Source of the DNA: Candidatus Accumulibacter sp. ACC003
GTDB taxonomy: Bacteria > Pseudomonadota > Gammaproteobacteria > Burkholderiales > Rhodocyclaceae
Assembly (NCBI RefSeq): GCF_907163085.1
Contig: NZ_CAJQTX010000001.1
Coordinates: 327,001 to 391,000, forward strand
Reading direction: 5' to 3'
DNA length: 64,000 nt
Shown here: one piece after another, positions 1 through 8,905 of the stretch
Numbering within the stretch: the stretch's first letter is position 1
Layout: every line of letters begins with the position of its first letter
Position numbers and translations under genes: made by a program
The notes under the pieces: generated by a model
What the model saw: only the letters and a program-made list of their open reading frames with translations
Database searches by the model: none
What the model was told of the DNA's origin: nothing

Positions 1-579
1 GTCTTTGCGATGACCGATCGTGGCCTGAAAGGCGTCAGCAACCCCTCGGCGATCTTTCTGTCGCCGCACGGCCAGGACGTTCCGGGGTCGTGCGTGCTGG
101 TCACCCAGGAAGGCACGCGGCCGCTGCTGGTCGAAATCCAGGCGCTCGTCGATCAGGCGCACGGCAACCCGCGGCGCCTGACCGTCGGCCTCGATGCCCA
201 GCGTCTGGCGATGCTGCTGGCGGTCCTGCACCGCCATGCAGGAATCGTCTGCTTCGATCAGGACGTCTTCGTCAATGCCGTCGGCGGCGTCAAGATCGGC
301 GAGCCAGCGGCTGATCTGGCGGTCATCTTGGCAATTATTTCATCGCTTAAAAACAAGGCCTTGCCGGATAAGCTCATTGTCTTCGGCGAGGTCGGCCTGG
401 CCGGCGAAATACGGCCCGCGCCGCGTGGCCAGGAACGCCTCAGGGAAGCCGCCAAGCTCGGCTTCAGCCGCGCCATGATCCCCGAAGCCAACCAGCCGAG
501 GCAGGCCATCGCTGGCCTCGAGCTGATCGCCGTGCGGCGTGTTGAAGAAGCGGTGCAGCGCTTGCGCGACCTGGAATGA
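1..579 (+). CDS. radA: DNA repair protein RadA, C-terminal part (5' end outside window)
   Basis: The reading frame is open from the first base and ends in TGA at 579. The visible 192 residues are the Lon-protease-like C-terminal domain of RadA (Sms), the RecA-like ATPase that promotes branch migration in recombinational repair. Family-typical stretches include NPSAIFLS near the window start, FVNAVGGVKI and the segment FGEVGLAGEIRPAPRG. The zinc finger, Walker motifs and KNRFG motif would lie upstream of the window. The next gene is convergent and ends 24 bases downstream. The family call is secure; only the missing N-terminus limits it. Confidence 0.93.
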   Translation, partial: VFAMTDRGLKGVSNPSAIFLSPHGQDVPGSCVLVTQEGTRPLLVEIQALVDQAHGNPRRLTVGLDAQRLAMLLAVLHRHAGIVCFDQDVFVNAVGGVKIGEPAADLAVILAIISSLKNKALPDKLIVFGEVGLAGEIRPAPRGQERLREAAKLGFSRAMIPEANQPRQAIAGLELIAVRRVEEAVQRLRDLE

Positions 580-603
580 GCCGCCGCGGCGGCCAGGAAC
601 GCG

Positions 604-1959
604 TCAGGGCCGGCTGCGAGCCGGCGGATCCGGGCCGGCCGCTGGCGGCTGCGGCTCGACGCTGCTGCTTGCCGGGTCGGCGGCGGCCGTGGCGAGCGGG
701 GCGATGGCGACGCGGTTGCGCCCCTGCCTCTTGGCTTCGTAGAGCGCCGTATCGGCGCGCCTCAGTGCCGCTGCCAGGGAAGCGCTGCCGACGTCCGCCA
801 GACCCAGGCTCAGAGTGATCGGCAGGCAGACGTCATTGGCCAGCTCAAGCGGGTTCCTGGCGACGCGTTGGCACAGTCGGTCGGCCAGACGATGCGCTTC
901 CTCGACGCCGGTTTCCGGGAACAGGAAGGCAAATTCCTCGCCACCGTAGCGGCAAACCCAGTCGGACTGCCGCAAGGTCTTCTCGATGACTTGTGCTACC
1001 GACTGCAATACCAGGTCGCCGACAGCGTGTCCGTAGTTGTCGTTGATCTGCTTGAAGAAATCGAGGTCGGCCATGGCCACGCAAATCGGCCGATCGTAGC
1101 GCTGTGCGCGTTTGATTTCTTCGTCGGCCAGGGCCATGAAATGGCGGCGGTTGAACATCCCGGTCAGGTCATCGATGGTCGCCAGCAGCAACAGTTGCCG
1201 AGCGGCCTGTTCTTTCTCGTGCATCGCTTCGCGTAACTCGCCGATGGCGCCCTCGACGGCGCCGATCTCGCGCATCAAGGCGGTGGCGAAGGGCTTGCTC
1301 GCTTGCCCGGAACGGAGCGCCGACAGCGCCTCGTCCATGGCCTGGAGCGGCCGAATCAGGTAGCGATGGATCAAGAACAGGATGGCGCCGACAAAGGCGG
1401 CGACGACCGCCAGGACAATCGCCAGTCTGACGCGGCTGCTCGCCATGGTCGCCGCCATCTGGCGCAAATCGTCGGTCGCCAGGTTGACGCCGTCGATCGA
1501 CACATCGTCGGCCAGCAAGCTCAGGCGATTCGACAGGGTGGCCCATTCGGCAGAATCGTCTACTTTGCTGTCCGCGCGCGCCGCCCGCGCCAGGAAAGCT
1601 TCGACTTCGTGGGCCAGTGCAGCGGCGCGGGCGTCGGCCAGTAGCGCCGGATGGCTGGCCAGCAGGCTGACGATGAACAGTGCCTGCTGACGCGCAACGG
1701 GCGTCGGCCCCGACAGAACGCGCTCGCCTTCCAGGCGCAGTTGTTCGACATTGCGCGCCAGGCGAAACTGTTCGAGGGTACTGGGGACGGTCTTGTCGAG
1801 CAGGCGCTGCGAGCGTTCGAGCACCACGCGCTGGTCGGCTGCCAGCCAGATCAGCAGCGCCAGAAAAATGCTGCCGAAGACGCCACCAATGAACGCAAAG
1901 GCCTTGCCGGCAGGCCAGCCACCGTTACGCCAGCGCTCAGGAAAAAATCGCGGCGCCAT
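604..1959 (-). CDS. Membrane diguanylate cyclase (periplasmic sensor, HAMP, GGDEF)
   Basis: This 451-residue protein should make cyclic di-GMP from two GTP at the inner membrane. Two membrane helices (about residues 21-41 and 177-198) enclose a mainly helical periplasmic domain. A HAMP-like linker follows, then a GGDEF domain with GGEEF at 339-343. The inhibitory RxxD motif (RQSD, 330-333) sits five residues before it, so product inhibition is expected. The frame could start 91 codons earlier, but that extension lies inside the upstream gene. ATG 1959 is two bases after the upstream stop at 1962 and gives a proper N-terminal helix. It is the last gene of an operon with two solute-binding proteins, which suggests they present ligand to its periplasmic domain (inference). 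The tail after residue 430 is Pro/Ala-rich. Confidence 0.88.
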   Translation of the reverse strand: MAPRFFPERWRNGGWPAGKAFAFIGGVFGSIFLALLIWLAADQRVVLERSQRLLDKTVPSTLEQFRLARNVEQLRLEGERVLSGPTPVARQQALFIVSLLASHPALLADARAAALAHEVEAFLARAARADSKVDDSAEWATLSNRLSLLADDVSIDGVNLATDDLRQMAATMASSRVRLAIVLAVVAAFVGAILFLIHRYLIRPLQAMDEALSALRSGQASKPFATALMREIGAVEGAIGELREAMHEKEQAARQLLLLATIDDLTGMFNRRHFMALADEEIKRAQRYDRPICVAMADLDFFKQINDNYGHAVGDLVLQSVAQVIEKTLRQSDWVCRYGGEEFAFLFPETGVEEAHRLADRLCQRVARNPLELANDVCLPITLSLGLADVGSASLAAALRRADTALYEAKRQGRNRVAIAPLATAAADPASSSVEPQPPAAGPDPPARSRP

Positions 1960-1961
1960 GT

Positions 1962-2762
1962 TTAATAGAAATCGTAGGGGAAATACCGGCGCCAGAGGCG
2001 CTGATAGCTCCCATCGCGATGCATCGCGGCGAGCGCGGCATTGACCGTCTGCCGGAGCTTCTCGTCGTCTCGCGGCAGGGCGATATGGACGCTGCCGCCG
2101 AGGCCGTGCGCAACCGTTCCCGGGCCGATGAAGCTCGGCGTGCGGCTGGCTGTCGGGTCGAGCGCGAGAAAAGCACCCAGGACCGACAACAAAGCGAAGT
2201 CTGCCTGCTCGCCGTACAGCGCTTCGAGGCAAGCGCTGGTCGTCGACCTGCCGACTACCTGCAGGTTCTGGCTTGCCGCCACACTCTGCAGGTAGGCGTA
2301 TTGCTGCGAATCGCTGATCGACACGACACGGGCGTCGCGCAGTTTTTCGACGGTCAGCTCACCGCCGGCCGGTGCAGCGAATCGTGCCGCCACCGGTGTG
2401 AACGCCAACAAGCGGCTGGACGAACGCCACAGAGCATCGCTGAAGGCGACGCGGGCCTCGCGTTCGGGCGTACGCAGATAGCTCCCGAAGCCGAGCTGAA
2501 AAAGTCGGCTCTCGATGCCGGGGATGATGGCGGCAAAATCAGGGTACGAAAAGACACATCTGGCACTGATCCGGCGACACGTTTCGCGCGCGACGGCGAG
2601 GTTGAAATCGACCAGCAAGCTCACGCGGCTGGACTTTGCCGGCGCCTCGCCCGGCGCCTGGAGCACCGTCGAACGGGCGATTGCCACGTGCAATTCCAGG
2701 GCGTTGGCACCTCCCGCCCAGATCGCCGCCGCGCAGCACAGGGCTCTCAGCGTGCGTGCCAT
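1962..2762 (-). CDS. Periplasmic solute-binding protein, SBP_bac_3-like
   Basis: This 266-residue protein has a signal peptide (MARTLRALCCAAAIWAGGANA). It has the fold signatures of the amino-acid-type solute-binding family 3, including the C-terminal helix pattern DGSYQRLWRRYFPYDF that resembles the family's usual 'DGTY..I..KYFP' ending. The upstream gene's stop is at 2764 and the downstream cyclase starts at 1959, so the three genes are tightly coupled. No ABC permease or ATPase accompanies it. Together with its position before a membrane GGDEF protein, this argues for a sensing rather than a transport role. The ligand is unknown. Confidence 0.8.
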   Translation of the reverse strand: MARTLRALCCAAAIWAGGANALELHVAIARSTVLQAPGEAPAKSSRVSLLVDFNLAVARETCRRISARCVFSYPDFAAIIPGIESRLFQLGFGSYLRTPEREARVAFSDALWRSSSRLLAFTPVAARFAAPAGGELTVEKLRDARVVSISDSQQYAYLQSVAASQNLQVVGRSTTSACLEALYGEQADFALLSVLGAFLALDPTASRTPSFIGPGTVAHGLGGSVHIALPRDDEKLRQTVNAALAAMHRDGSYQRLWRRYFPYDFY

Positions 2763-2763
2763 G

Positions 2764-3519
2764 TCACTGCAGCCGGAACGGAAAATATTCGCTGTTCAAA
2801 CGGTCGAAGCTGCCGTCGCGCTTGATCCGGTCGAAGGCCTGGTCGATGCGCTCGCGCAACTCCGGCTTGGCGGGATCGACGGCGAAACTGACGTCGCCGC
2901 TCAATTCGGCTTGCCGCATGATGGTCGTCGCCAGCCCGAGCGACTGGATCCCGGGATCTTGACGCAGCGTCAAGGACGTGGCCATCGGCAGCAGCACCGC
3001 GTCGACCTTGCCGGCCATCAGCAGAGCAGGCAGTTCGGAGTGATGACGCACGCTGGTCGTCGACCAGCCCTGCGCTGCCGCATAGCGGAACTGTGCGCTA
3101 CCGGCGACGGCGGCGACACGGGCGCCCGCCGCACCCGGCTCGACGCCCGGTTTGGCAAACCAGACGCTGTTGGACCGGTAGTAGGCTTTGGTGAACAGCA
3201 CTTTGGCGCGACGTTCCGGGGTGTCGAGCAAACTGACCGCCGAGAAATCGAATTCCCCTGCCGCGACCGCCGGGATCACGCGCTGCAACGGCACGACGGT
3301 CAATTGACAGCGAACTTCCATCGCCGCGCACAAGGCCTGCGCGATGCCGACGTTGAATCCGGCCGGCTGGCCCGCCGCATCGGTGTAGGACATTGGCGGC
3401 GAGTTGCTCAGCACGGCGACGCGGACGACGCCATCGTTGGCCAGTGCCGGAGCACACGTCGCGAGCGCCAGAAGCACCGAAAGGAACGCACGATTATTCA
3501 GACTACGCAGGCGGTACAT
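2764..3519 (-). CDS. Periplasmic solute-binding protein, SBP_bac_3-like (first gene of operon)
   Basis: From ATG 3519 this is a 251-residue exported protein (signal peptide roughly MYRLRSLNNRAFLSVLLALATCAPALA). The mature part starts like a family-3 binding protein (VVRVAVLSNSPPMSYTDAAG, then GFNVGIAQALCAAM). It ends DGSFDRLNSEYFPF, closely parallel to its downstream paralogue. The open frame extends 33 codons further up, but that would bury the signal peptide, so the internal ATG is chosen. It is the promoter-proximal gene of SBP-SBP-diguanylate cyclase. Amino acids or related small molecules are the usual ligands of the family; this one is not predictable from sequence. Confidence 0.82.
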   Translation of the reverse strand: MYRLRSLNNRAFLSVLLALATCAPALANDGVVRVAVLSNSPPMSYTDAAGQPAGFNVGIAQALCAAMEVRCQLTVVPLQRVIPAVAAGEFDFSAVSLLDTPERRAKVLFTKAYYRSNSVWFAKPGVEPGAAGARVAAVAGSAQFRYAAAQGWSTTSVRHHSELPALLMAGKVDAVLLPMATSLTLRQDPGIQSLGLATTIMRQAELSGDVSFAVDPAKPELRERIDQAFDRIKRDGSFDRLNSEYFPFRLQ

Positions 3520-3647
3520 AATACACGCTCCACTAGCAGTGCCATGGCGCAGTGTAGCAGCTTCGATTGCCGCGATGCGCGGGCAAACGCCGTGATCGGC
3601 AGGATTGGCGCTTGTCACCTGGGCGCCGAAGCCTGTACCTTTGCAGC

Positions 3648-6185
3648 ATGAATCTCTGGTCCTTTTCGTGGCGAATGCTGCGCCGCGACGCGCGCGGTGG
3701 CGAGTTGCGTCTGCTGGCAGCGGCGCTGGTCGTGGCGGTGGCGGCCTTGACCGCAGTCGGTTTTTTCACCGACCGTGTGCGCCAGGCACTGGAACGTGAA
3801 TCGCATCAACTGCTCGGCGCCGACCTGTTGCTGGTCGCCGATCATGCATGGCCAGTAGCGCTGGCCGACGCGGCGCGCGCCAGCGGTTTGCGCGTCGCCG
3901 AGACGCGCACCTTTCCGAGCATGGTGACGCGCGCCGTGGGCGCTGAGCTGTGGGTGCAGTTGGCCGAAATCAAGGCCGTCAGCGCCGCCTATCCCTTGCG
4001 TGGTTTCCTGCGCGTCGCGGCGGCGCTGAACGAGCCCGACCGGCGAGCTGACGGCATTCCCCCGGCGGGTACGATCTGGATCGACGAGCGGCTGGCGGCG
4101 GCGCTGCACGCGCGCGTCGGCGAGCTGATCAGCGTCGGCCAGGCGGCGCTGCGCGTCGACGCGGTGTTGACCCTGGAACCCGATCGCGGCATCAATTTTT
4201 TCAGCGTCGCGCCGCGCTTGCTGATGAACCTCGACGATCTGCCGGCAACGGCCTTGCTGCAGGTCGGCAGTCGCGTCGGTTACCGCCTGCTGCTGGCCGG
4301 CGACGCGCCGCAGATCAAGCGCTTCCAGGCCGAGCTCGAGCCGCGGCTGGCGCGCGGCGAGCGCATCGAAGACGCGCAGAACGGCAGACCCGAGATTCGC
4401 GCGGCGCTCGATCGGGCGCAAAAATTTCTCGGGCTGGCGGCCTTGCTGACGGTGGTCATGGCGGCGGTGGCGGTGGCCTTGGCGACGCGCCGCTACGTGC
4501 AGCGACATCTCGATCCCTGCGCTGTGATGCGCTGCCTGGGGGCGACGCAGGCGATGTTGTTGGGTCTCTATCTGCGCCAGTTTGCGGTGCTCGGCGTGCT
4601 CGCCGCGGCGGTTGGTTGCGCGCTCGGTTATCTGGCACATTTTGCGCTGCACGCGTGGCTCGCGCAGCTGCTGGCGACGCCCTTGCCAGCACCGGGACTG
4701 CTGCCGCTTGCACAAGGCGTGGCGGTCGGCGTCTTGCTGCTCTTCGGCTTTGCCGTGCCGCCCTTGCTGCAGCTCAAGCGGGTATCGACCTTGCGGGTTC
4801 TCCGCGGCGAGCTGGGCAATCCCCGGCCCGGCCTGCTCGGTGGCTACCTGCTGGGCTTTTTCTCGCTCGCCGGGCTGATGTACTGGGTCGCTGGCGAGCG
4901 CACGCTGGGCACCTACGTCGTCGTCGGTTTCAGCGTCGCGCTGATTGTTTTTGCCGTCGTCGCCCGGCTGGCGGTCAGGCTGGCAGCGGCGGCGCGTGGC
5001 CGCCGCGTCGGCCTTGGCCACGCGGCGGGAATTGGCTGGCGCTATGGCCTGGCCAGTCTCGAGCGGCGCGCGACGGCGAGCGTCGTGCAGATCGTCGCGC
5101 TGTCGCTGGCCTTCACCGCACTACTCTTGCTGACCGTGACGCGCAGCGATCTGCTCGACGCCTGGCAGCGCGCGGTTCCGGTCGAAGCGCCGAATCGCTT
5201 CGTGGTCAATATCCAGCCCGAACAGGTGGCGCCGGTGCGCGCCGCGCTGGCCGCGCAGGGGCTGTCGCCCGAGCTGGCGCCGATGGTTCGCGGGCGGCTG
5301 GCGCGGATCAACGGCGTCGCCGTCGACGCCGGCCGTTTTACCGACGATCGGGCGCAGCGGCTGAGCGAGCGCGAGTTCAATTTGTCGATGCGCAGCGACC
5401 TGCCGGCGGGCAATAGCGTCAGCGCCGGGCGTTGGTTTTCGCCAGCCGATCTGGAAAACAAGTCTGCCGGTGGCGCCGCGTCGGTCGAAGAGGGCCTGGC
5501 CAGGACGCTGGGCCTGGCGGTCGGCGACCGCCTCGAGTTCGTCGTCGCCGGCGAGCCGGTCGAGATGCGCGTCGTCGGCTTGCGCAAGGTCGACTGGGAC
5601 AGCATGCAGGTGAATTTCTTTGTCCTGACGCCACCCTTGGTCCTGCAGGGCTACCCAGCCAGCTGGATTACCAGTTTCTATCTGGCGCCGGCCAGGGCGA
5701 GCATGGTCAATGCGCTGGTTCGCGACTTCCCCAATCTGACGGTAATCGACGTCGCCGCAATCCTGCGGCAGCTGCAGTCGATCATCGATCAGGTGGCACG
5801 GGCGGTGCAGTTCGTTTTCCTGTTTACGCTGGCTGCCGGGGTGATCGTTCTCTATGCGGCGCTGGCGTCGGCGGCGCAGGAGCGACGTTACGAGCTGGCG
5901 GTAATGCGCGCGCTGGGGGCCCGCCGCGAGCAGCTGCGGCGGGCGCTGCTGGCCGAGTTTACGGCGATCGGCGCCTTGTCGGGGCTGATTGCAGCGCTGG
6001 CTGCGACCGCCATCGGGCAGTTTCTGGCGCGCCAGGTCTTTCATTTCGACGTGCAGCTCAATCTGTGGCTGCCTTTGCTGGCGACCTTCGGCGGTGCGGC
6101 AGTGGTCACCGGCGCCGGCTGGTTGGCGGCGTCGAGATTGCTGCAGACCGCCACCATCGAGGCGCTGCGCGGCGGCAGTGCCTAA
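3648..6185 (+). CDS. ABC transporter permease, FtsX-like (YbbP family)
   Basis: This 845-residue inner-membrane protein has a large periplasmic region after an N-terminal helix. A central FtsX-type four-helix block follows (roughly residues 250-480), and a second FtsX block lies at the C-terminus (about residues 720-845, with RRYELAVMRALGARREQL). This double-FtsX layout is that of YbbP/LolE-like permeases that work with a separate YbbA/LolD-type ATPase. No ATPase gene is adjacent here. ATG 3648 gives the family-typical start MNLWSFSWRMLRRD; the frame runs 27 codons further up into the divergent promoter region. Exact substrate unknown. Confidence 0.85.
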   Translation: MNLWSFSWRMLRRDARGGELRLLAAALVVAVAALTAVGFFTDRVRQALERESHQLLGADLLLVADHAWPVALADAARASGLRVAETRTFPSMVTRAVGAELWVQLAEIKAVSAAYPLRGFLRVAAALNEPDRRADGIPPAGTIWIDERLAAALHARVGELISVGQAALRVDAVLTLEPDRGINFFSVAPRLLMNLDDLPATALLQVGSRVGYRLLLAGDAPQIKRFQAELEPRLARGERIEDAQNGRPEIRAALDRAQKFLGLAALLTVVMAAVAVALATRRYVQRHLDPCAVMRCLGATQAMLLGLYLRQFAVLGVLAAAVGCALGYLAHFALHAWLAQLLATPLPAPGLLPLAQGVAVGVLLLFGFAVPPLLQLKRVSTLRVLRGELGNPRPGLLGGYLLGFFSLAGLMYWVAGERTLGTYVVVGFSVALIVFAVVARLAVRLAAAARGRRVGLGHAAGIGWRYGLASLERRATASVVQIVALSLAFTALLLLTVTRSDLLDAWQRAVPVEAPNRFVVNIQPEQVAPVRAALAAQGLSPELAPMVRGRLARINGVAVDAGRFTDDRAQRLSEREFNLSMRSDLPAGNSVSAGRWFSPADLENKSAGGAASVEEGLARTLGLAVGDRLEFVVAGEPVEMRVVGLRKVDWDSMQVNFFVLTPPLVLQGYPASWITSFYLAPARASMVNALVRDFPNLTVIDVAAILRQLQSIIDQVARAVQFVFLFTLAAGVIVLYAALASAAQERRYELAVMRALGARREQLRRALLAEFTAIGALSGLIAALAATAIGQFLARQVFHFDVQLNLWLPLLATFGGAAVVTGAGWLAASRLLQTATIEALRGGSA

Positions 6186-6311
6186 GTTGGCCGGCGCCGC
6201 TGCTGGCCAGCAGCGCAGCGTTTATCATAGGCCTTGCTGCGCGAGCAGCGGTCTGGCCGGGAGCGTACCGGCGGCCGGATGACCAATATTGCAGGCGAGA
6301 GGAGAATCTAG

Positions 6312-7322
6312 ATGAAGAACAGGACCTTGCTGGTTTTGCGGCACGGGAAATCGGACTGGACGACGGGCGAAGAGGACTTCGACCGCCCACTGATTGCCCG
6401 TGGTCGTCAGGGTAGCAAGAAGATGGGGGGCTGGATCAGGGGCCGCAAGCTGGTCCCGGACGTCGTCCTCAGTTCGCCGGCCGAGCGTGCTCGCGCCACC
6501 ACCGAGGCGGCCTGCAAGGCGATGGGCTTGTCTTTGAAGAAGGTCCGCTGGGACGAGCGGATCTACGCCGCGCCGCTCGATTGCCTGCTGGCAGCCCTGG
6601 CCGACTGCCCGAAGGCTGCCCGGAGCGTAATGCTGGTCGGACACAATCCGGGGCTGGAGGACCTCCTCGAGCACCTCGTCGAAGGCCGACTGGAGGTGCC
6701 GTCAGATGGCAAGATTCTGCCGACGTCGGCGCTCGCGCACCTGGAAACGGTCGCCGATTGGCCAAACCTGGCACGCGGTTGCGCGACCCTGGTCTCGGTC
6801 ACTCGACCTGGTGAAATCACCGACGATGCGGCAGTCGATGCGGCAGTCGATGCGGCTGTCGATGCGGCCGTCGAGGTCGCCAAAGAAGCCGAGGAACGCG
6901 GCCCGGTCCCCGACTATTTCTTCATCCAGTCGGCGGCGCTCCCCTATCGTCGGGTCGACGGCGAGCTGCAGGTGATGGTCATCGCTTCGCGCAAAGGTAC
7001 GCGCTGGGTGATTCCCAAGGGCGTCAAGGAACCCGAGCTGTCGCTGCGTGATTCGGCGAGCAAGGAGGCTCTCGAGGAAGCCGGCATCCGCGGACGGATC
7101 GCCGACGAGCCGATCGGCAATTACGACTACGCGAAATGGGGCGGCGTCTGCAATGTCGAGGTGTTTCCGATGGAAGTGACCGAAAGCGTTCCCGAGGAAC
7201 AGTGGGAGGAAAGCCATCGCGAACGGCGCTGGGTGACGCCGCAGAAAGCCAGGCGCCTGCTCGACGAAGCGGCGTTGGGCAAGCTCGTCACGCAGCTGGA
7301 AAAAACGCTCGGCAAGCGCTGA
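6312..7322 (+). CDS. SixA-type phosphohistidine phosphatase fused to a Nudix hydrolase
   Basis: This 336-residue two-domain protein starts at ATG 6312, preceded by GCGAGAGGAGAA. The N-terminal half is a histidine-phosphatase (SixA) domain with the RHGKSDW motif and a second catalytic histidine in VGHNPG. The C-terminal half (from about residue 195) is a Nudix domain. The sequence WVIPKG leads into the Nudix helix, ending SKEALEEAGI; the usual glutamate at box position 7 is Leu, and Arg at 15 is Lys, as in DIPP/ApnA-hydrolase-like members. An Ala-Val-Asp linker made of four 12-bp repeats joins the two. SixA dephosphorylates phosphohistidines. The Nudix partner probably cleaves a nucleoside or inositol-type pyrophosphate, but the substrate is not determined. 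Confidence 0.87.
   Translation: MKNRTLLVLRHGKSDWTTGEEDFDRPLIARGRQGSKKMGGWIRGRKLVPDVVLSSPAERARATTEAACKAMGLSLKKVRWDERIYAAPLDCLLAALADCPKAARSVMLVGHNPGLEDLLEHLVEGRLEVPSDGKILPTSALAHLETVADWPNLARGCATLVSVTRPGEITDDAAVDAAVDAAVDAAVEVAKEAEERGPVPDYFFIQSAALPYRRVDGELQVMVIASRKGTRWVIPKGVKEPELSLRDSASKEALEEAGIRGRIADEPIGNYDYAKWGGVCNVEVFPMEVTESVPEEQWEESHRERRWVTPQKARRLLDEAALGKLVTQLEKTLGKR
6823..6870 (+). repeat. Four tandem 12-bp repeats in the SixA-Nudix linker
   Basis: The unit GATGCGGCAGTC is repeated four times, the last two copies with one third-base change each (GGCTGTC, GGCCGTC). It encodes (Asp-Ala-Ala-Val)4. The length is a multiple of three, so gain or loss of a unit would alter linker length without a frameshift. 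Confidence 0.9.
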
Positions 7323-7377
7323 CGCGGCGCCGCGGGGGCGCTCTCGCTCAAGCCGTCGGCTTAGCGGCGCTGGCGCG

Positions 7378-7569
7378 TCACGCCGACGGCGGCAGTTGGC
7401 GAGCGCTTAGCGGCGATTCTTCGTGTTCGTCGGCGAGAATTCCCACCAGTTCGAGGTAGTCTCTCTGGTTCTGACGAATGACCAGCGCGAACACCAGACC
7501 CAGGAGTACGGCAAAAACGAGGATCGGCAATTCGTTCCAGCTCACACTTGCCAACAGGTGAAGGTCCAT
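7378..7569 (-). CDS. Small single-helix membrane protein, unknown function
   Basis: This 63-residue ORF has one strongly hydrophobic segment (about residues 15-32, LPILVFAVLLGLVFALVI) followed by a polar, acidic cytoplasmic-type tail. A good ribosome-binding site (GGGAGGG, about seven bases before ATG 7569) supports translation. It lies 118 bases downstream of serA on the same strand and could be co-transcribed. I do not recognise a family. The strong Shine-Dalgarno, the clean helix and the lack of an alternative gene in this gap are the reasons for calling it. Confidence 0.55.
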   Translation of the reverse strand: MDLHLLASVSWNELPILVFAVLLGLVFALVIRQNQRDYLELVGILADEHEESPLSARQLPPSA

Positions 7570-7687
7570 CGCTTTCGCCCTCCCGCCGATGATTCGAATG
7601 CTTCACTCGCCGACAGTAAGTCACCTGTCGGCAACGAAGCTGACCGCTGGCGAGCGGCCGGGTTCCCCGGGCGCGCTCGCCAGTGCG

Positions 7688-8860
7688 TCAGATCACCCGC
7701 ACGCGAATCACGCGTTCGACCGCCTGGATGGCGTCAATCACCTCGGCGCAAGGGACCTTGTCCACGTCTACGATGTTGAAAGCGAGTTCGCCACGACTCT
7801 TGTTCATCATGTCGACGACGTTGACCGTGTTTTCGGCCAGCACCGACAGGACGTGGCCGAGTACCCCGGAAACGTTGTCGTTGGAGAAGGTGATCCGTGA
7901 GGTGCCCGGGCTGCGCTCCATGCTTAGCGTCGGAAAGTTGACCGAATTGACGATATTGCCGTTCTCGAGATAGCCGACCAGTTGTTCGGCGGCCATCACC
8001 GCGCAGTTTTCCTCAGACTCTTCGGTGCTGGCGCCGATGTGCGGCATGGCGATGATCTTCTCGTGCCCGAGCAGCGCGGGCTCCGGGAAATCGCAAACGT
8101 ACTTGCCCAGGCGGCCAGCTGCCAGGCTGTCGAGGACGGCTGTCGCGTCGACGATCGCGTCGCGCGCGAAGTTGAGCAAGACCGCGCCCGGTTTGATTGC
8201 CGCCAGGGTGTCGGCGTTGATCATGTGCCGCGTCGCGTCGATCGACGGCACGTGCAGCGAGACGTAGTCGGAGCGGGCGAGCAGCGCCTGCAGATTTTCC
8301 ATGCGGCTGACCTCGTTCGACAGGCGCCAGGCGGCGTCGATCGACAATACCGGGTCGAAACCGACGACCTTCATGCCCATCGCCAGCGCCATCTCGGCGA
8401 CCATCGAGCCGATCGCGCCGAGGCCGACGATACCCAGCGTCTTGCCGCGGATTTCGTTGCCGGCAAAACGCGATTTCTCCTTCTCGACACGCGGCGACAT
8501 CGCGGCCGGATCCTTGAGGTCGCTGAGCGACTGCACGAAGTTCATGCTGGCGACGATGCCGCGCGCGCTCAGCAGCATGCCGGCCATCACCAGTTCCTTG
8601 ACGGCGTTGGCGTTGGCACCGGGGGTGTTGAAGACGACGATGCCCTGCTTGCCGTACTCGGCGACCGGCACGTTGTTCACGCCGGCGCCGGCACGAGCCA
8701 CCGCCAGCAGCGAAGCGGGCACTTCAATACCCTGCAGTTTCTGGCTGCGCAGCAGGAAGGCGTCGGGGTGGGCGATGTCGCTGCCGACTTCGTACGATTG
8801 CCGGGGAAAACGATCGAGGCCGGCGACCGCGATCTGGTTGTAGGTTCTCACCTTGTACAT
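7688..8860 (-). CDS. serA: D-3-phosphoglycerate dehydrogenase SerA
   Basis: This 390-residue NAD-dependent dehydrogenase should oxidise 3-phosphoglycerate to 3-phosphohydroxypyruvate, the first step of serine synthesis. Visible features are the substrate-domain start, the nucleotide-binding loop GIVGLGAIGSMVAEMAL, the catalytic Arg/Glu/His region (RDAIVDATAV, and MPHIGASTEESEENCA with the active-site His), and a C-terminal ACT domain (about residues 315-390) that could bind serine for feedback inhibition. Start ATG 8860 gives MYKVRTYNQIA; an upstream extension of 15 codons runs into the serC-serA gap. serC ends 45 bases upstream, so the two form an operon. Confidence 0.93.
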   Translation of the reverse strand: MYKVRTYNQIAVAGLDRFPRQSYEVGSDIAHPDAFLLRSQKLQGIEVPASLLAVARAGAGVNNVPVAEYGKQGIVVFNTPGANANAVKELVMAGMLLSARGIVASMNFVQSLSDLKDPAAMSPRVEKEKSRFAGNEIRGKTLGIVGLGAIGSMVAEMALAMGMKVVGFDPVLSIDAAWRLSNEVSRMENLQALLARSDYVSLHVPSIDATRHMINADTLAAIKPGAVLLNFARDAIVDATAVLDSLAAGRLGKYVCDFPEPALLGHEKIIAMPHIGASTEESEENCAVMAAEQLVGYLENGNIVNSVNFPTLSMERSPGTSRITFSNDNVSGVLGHVLSVLAENTVNVVDMMNKSRGELAFNIVDVDKVPCAEVIDAIQAVERVIRVRVI

Positions 8861-8905
8861 GGAATTTTGCTCAAGTAGTGGGTTGTAATGACGGTCTGCG
8901 GCCAC

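Noticed and set aside
3615..5021. 468-residue minus-strand ORF
   Set aside because: It is antisense to the YbbP-type permease, Gln/Arg-rich and unlike any family; high-GC shadow.
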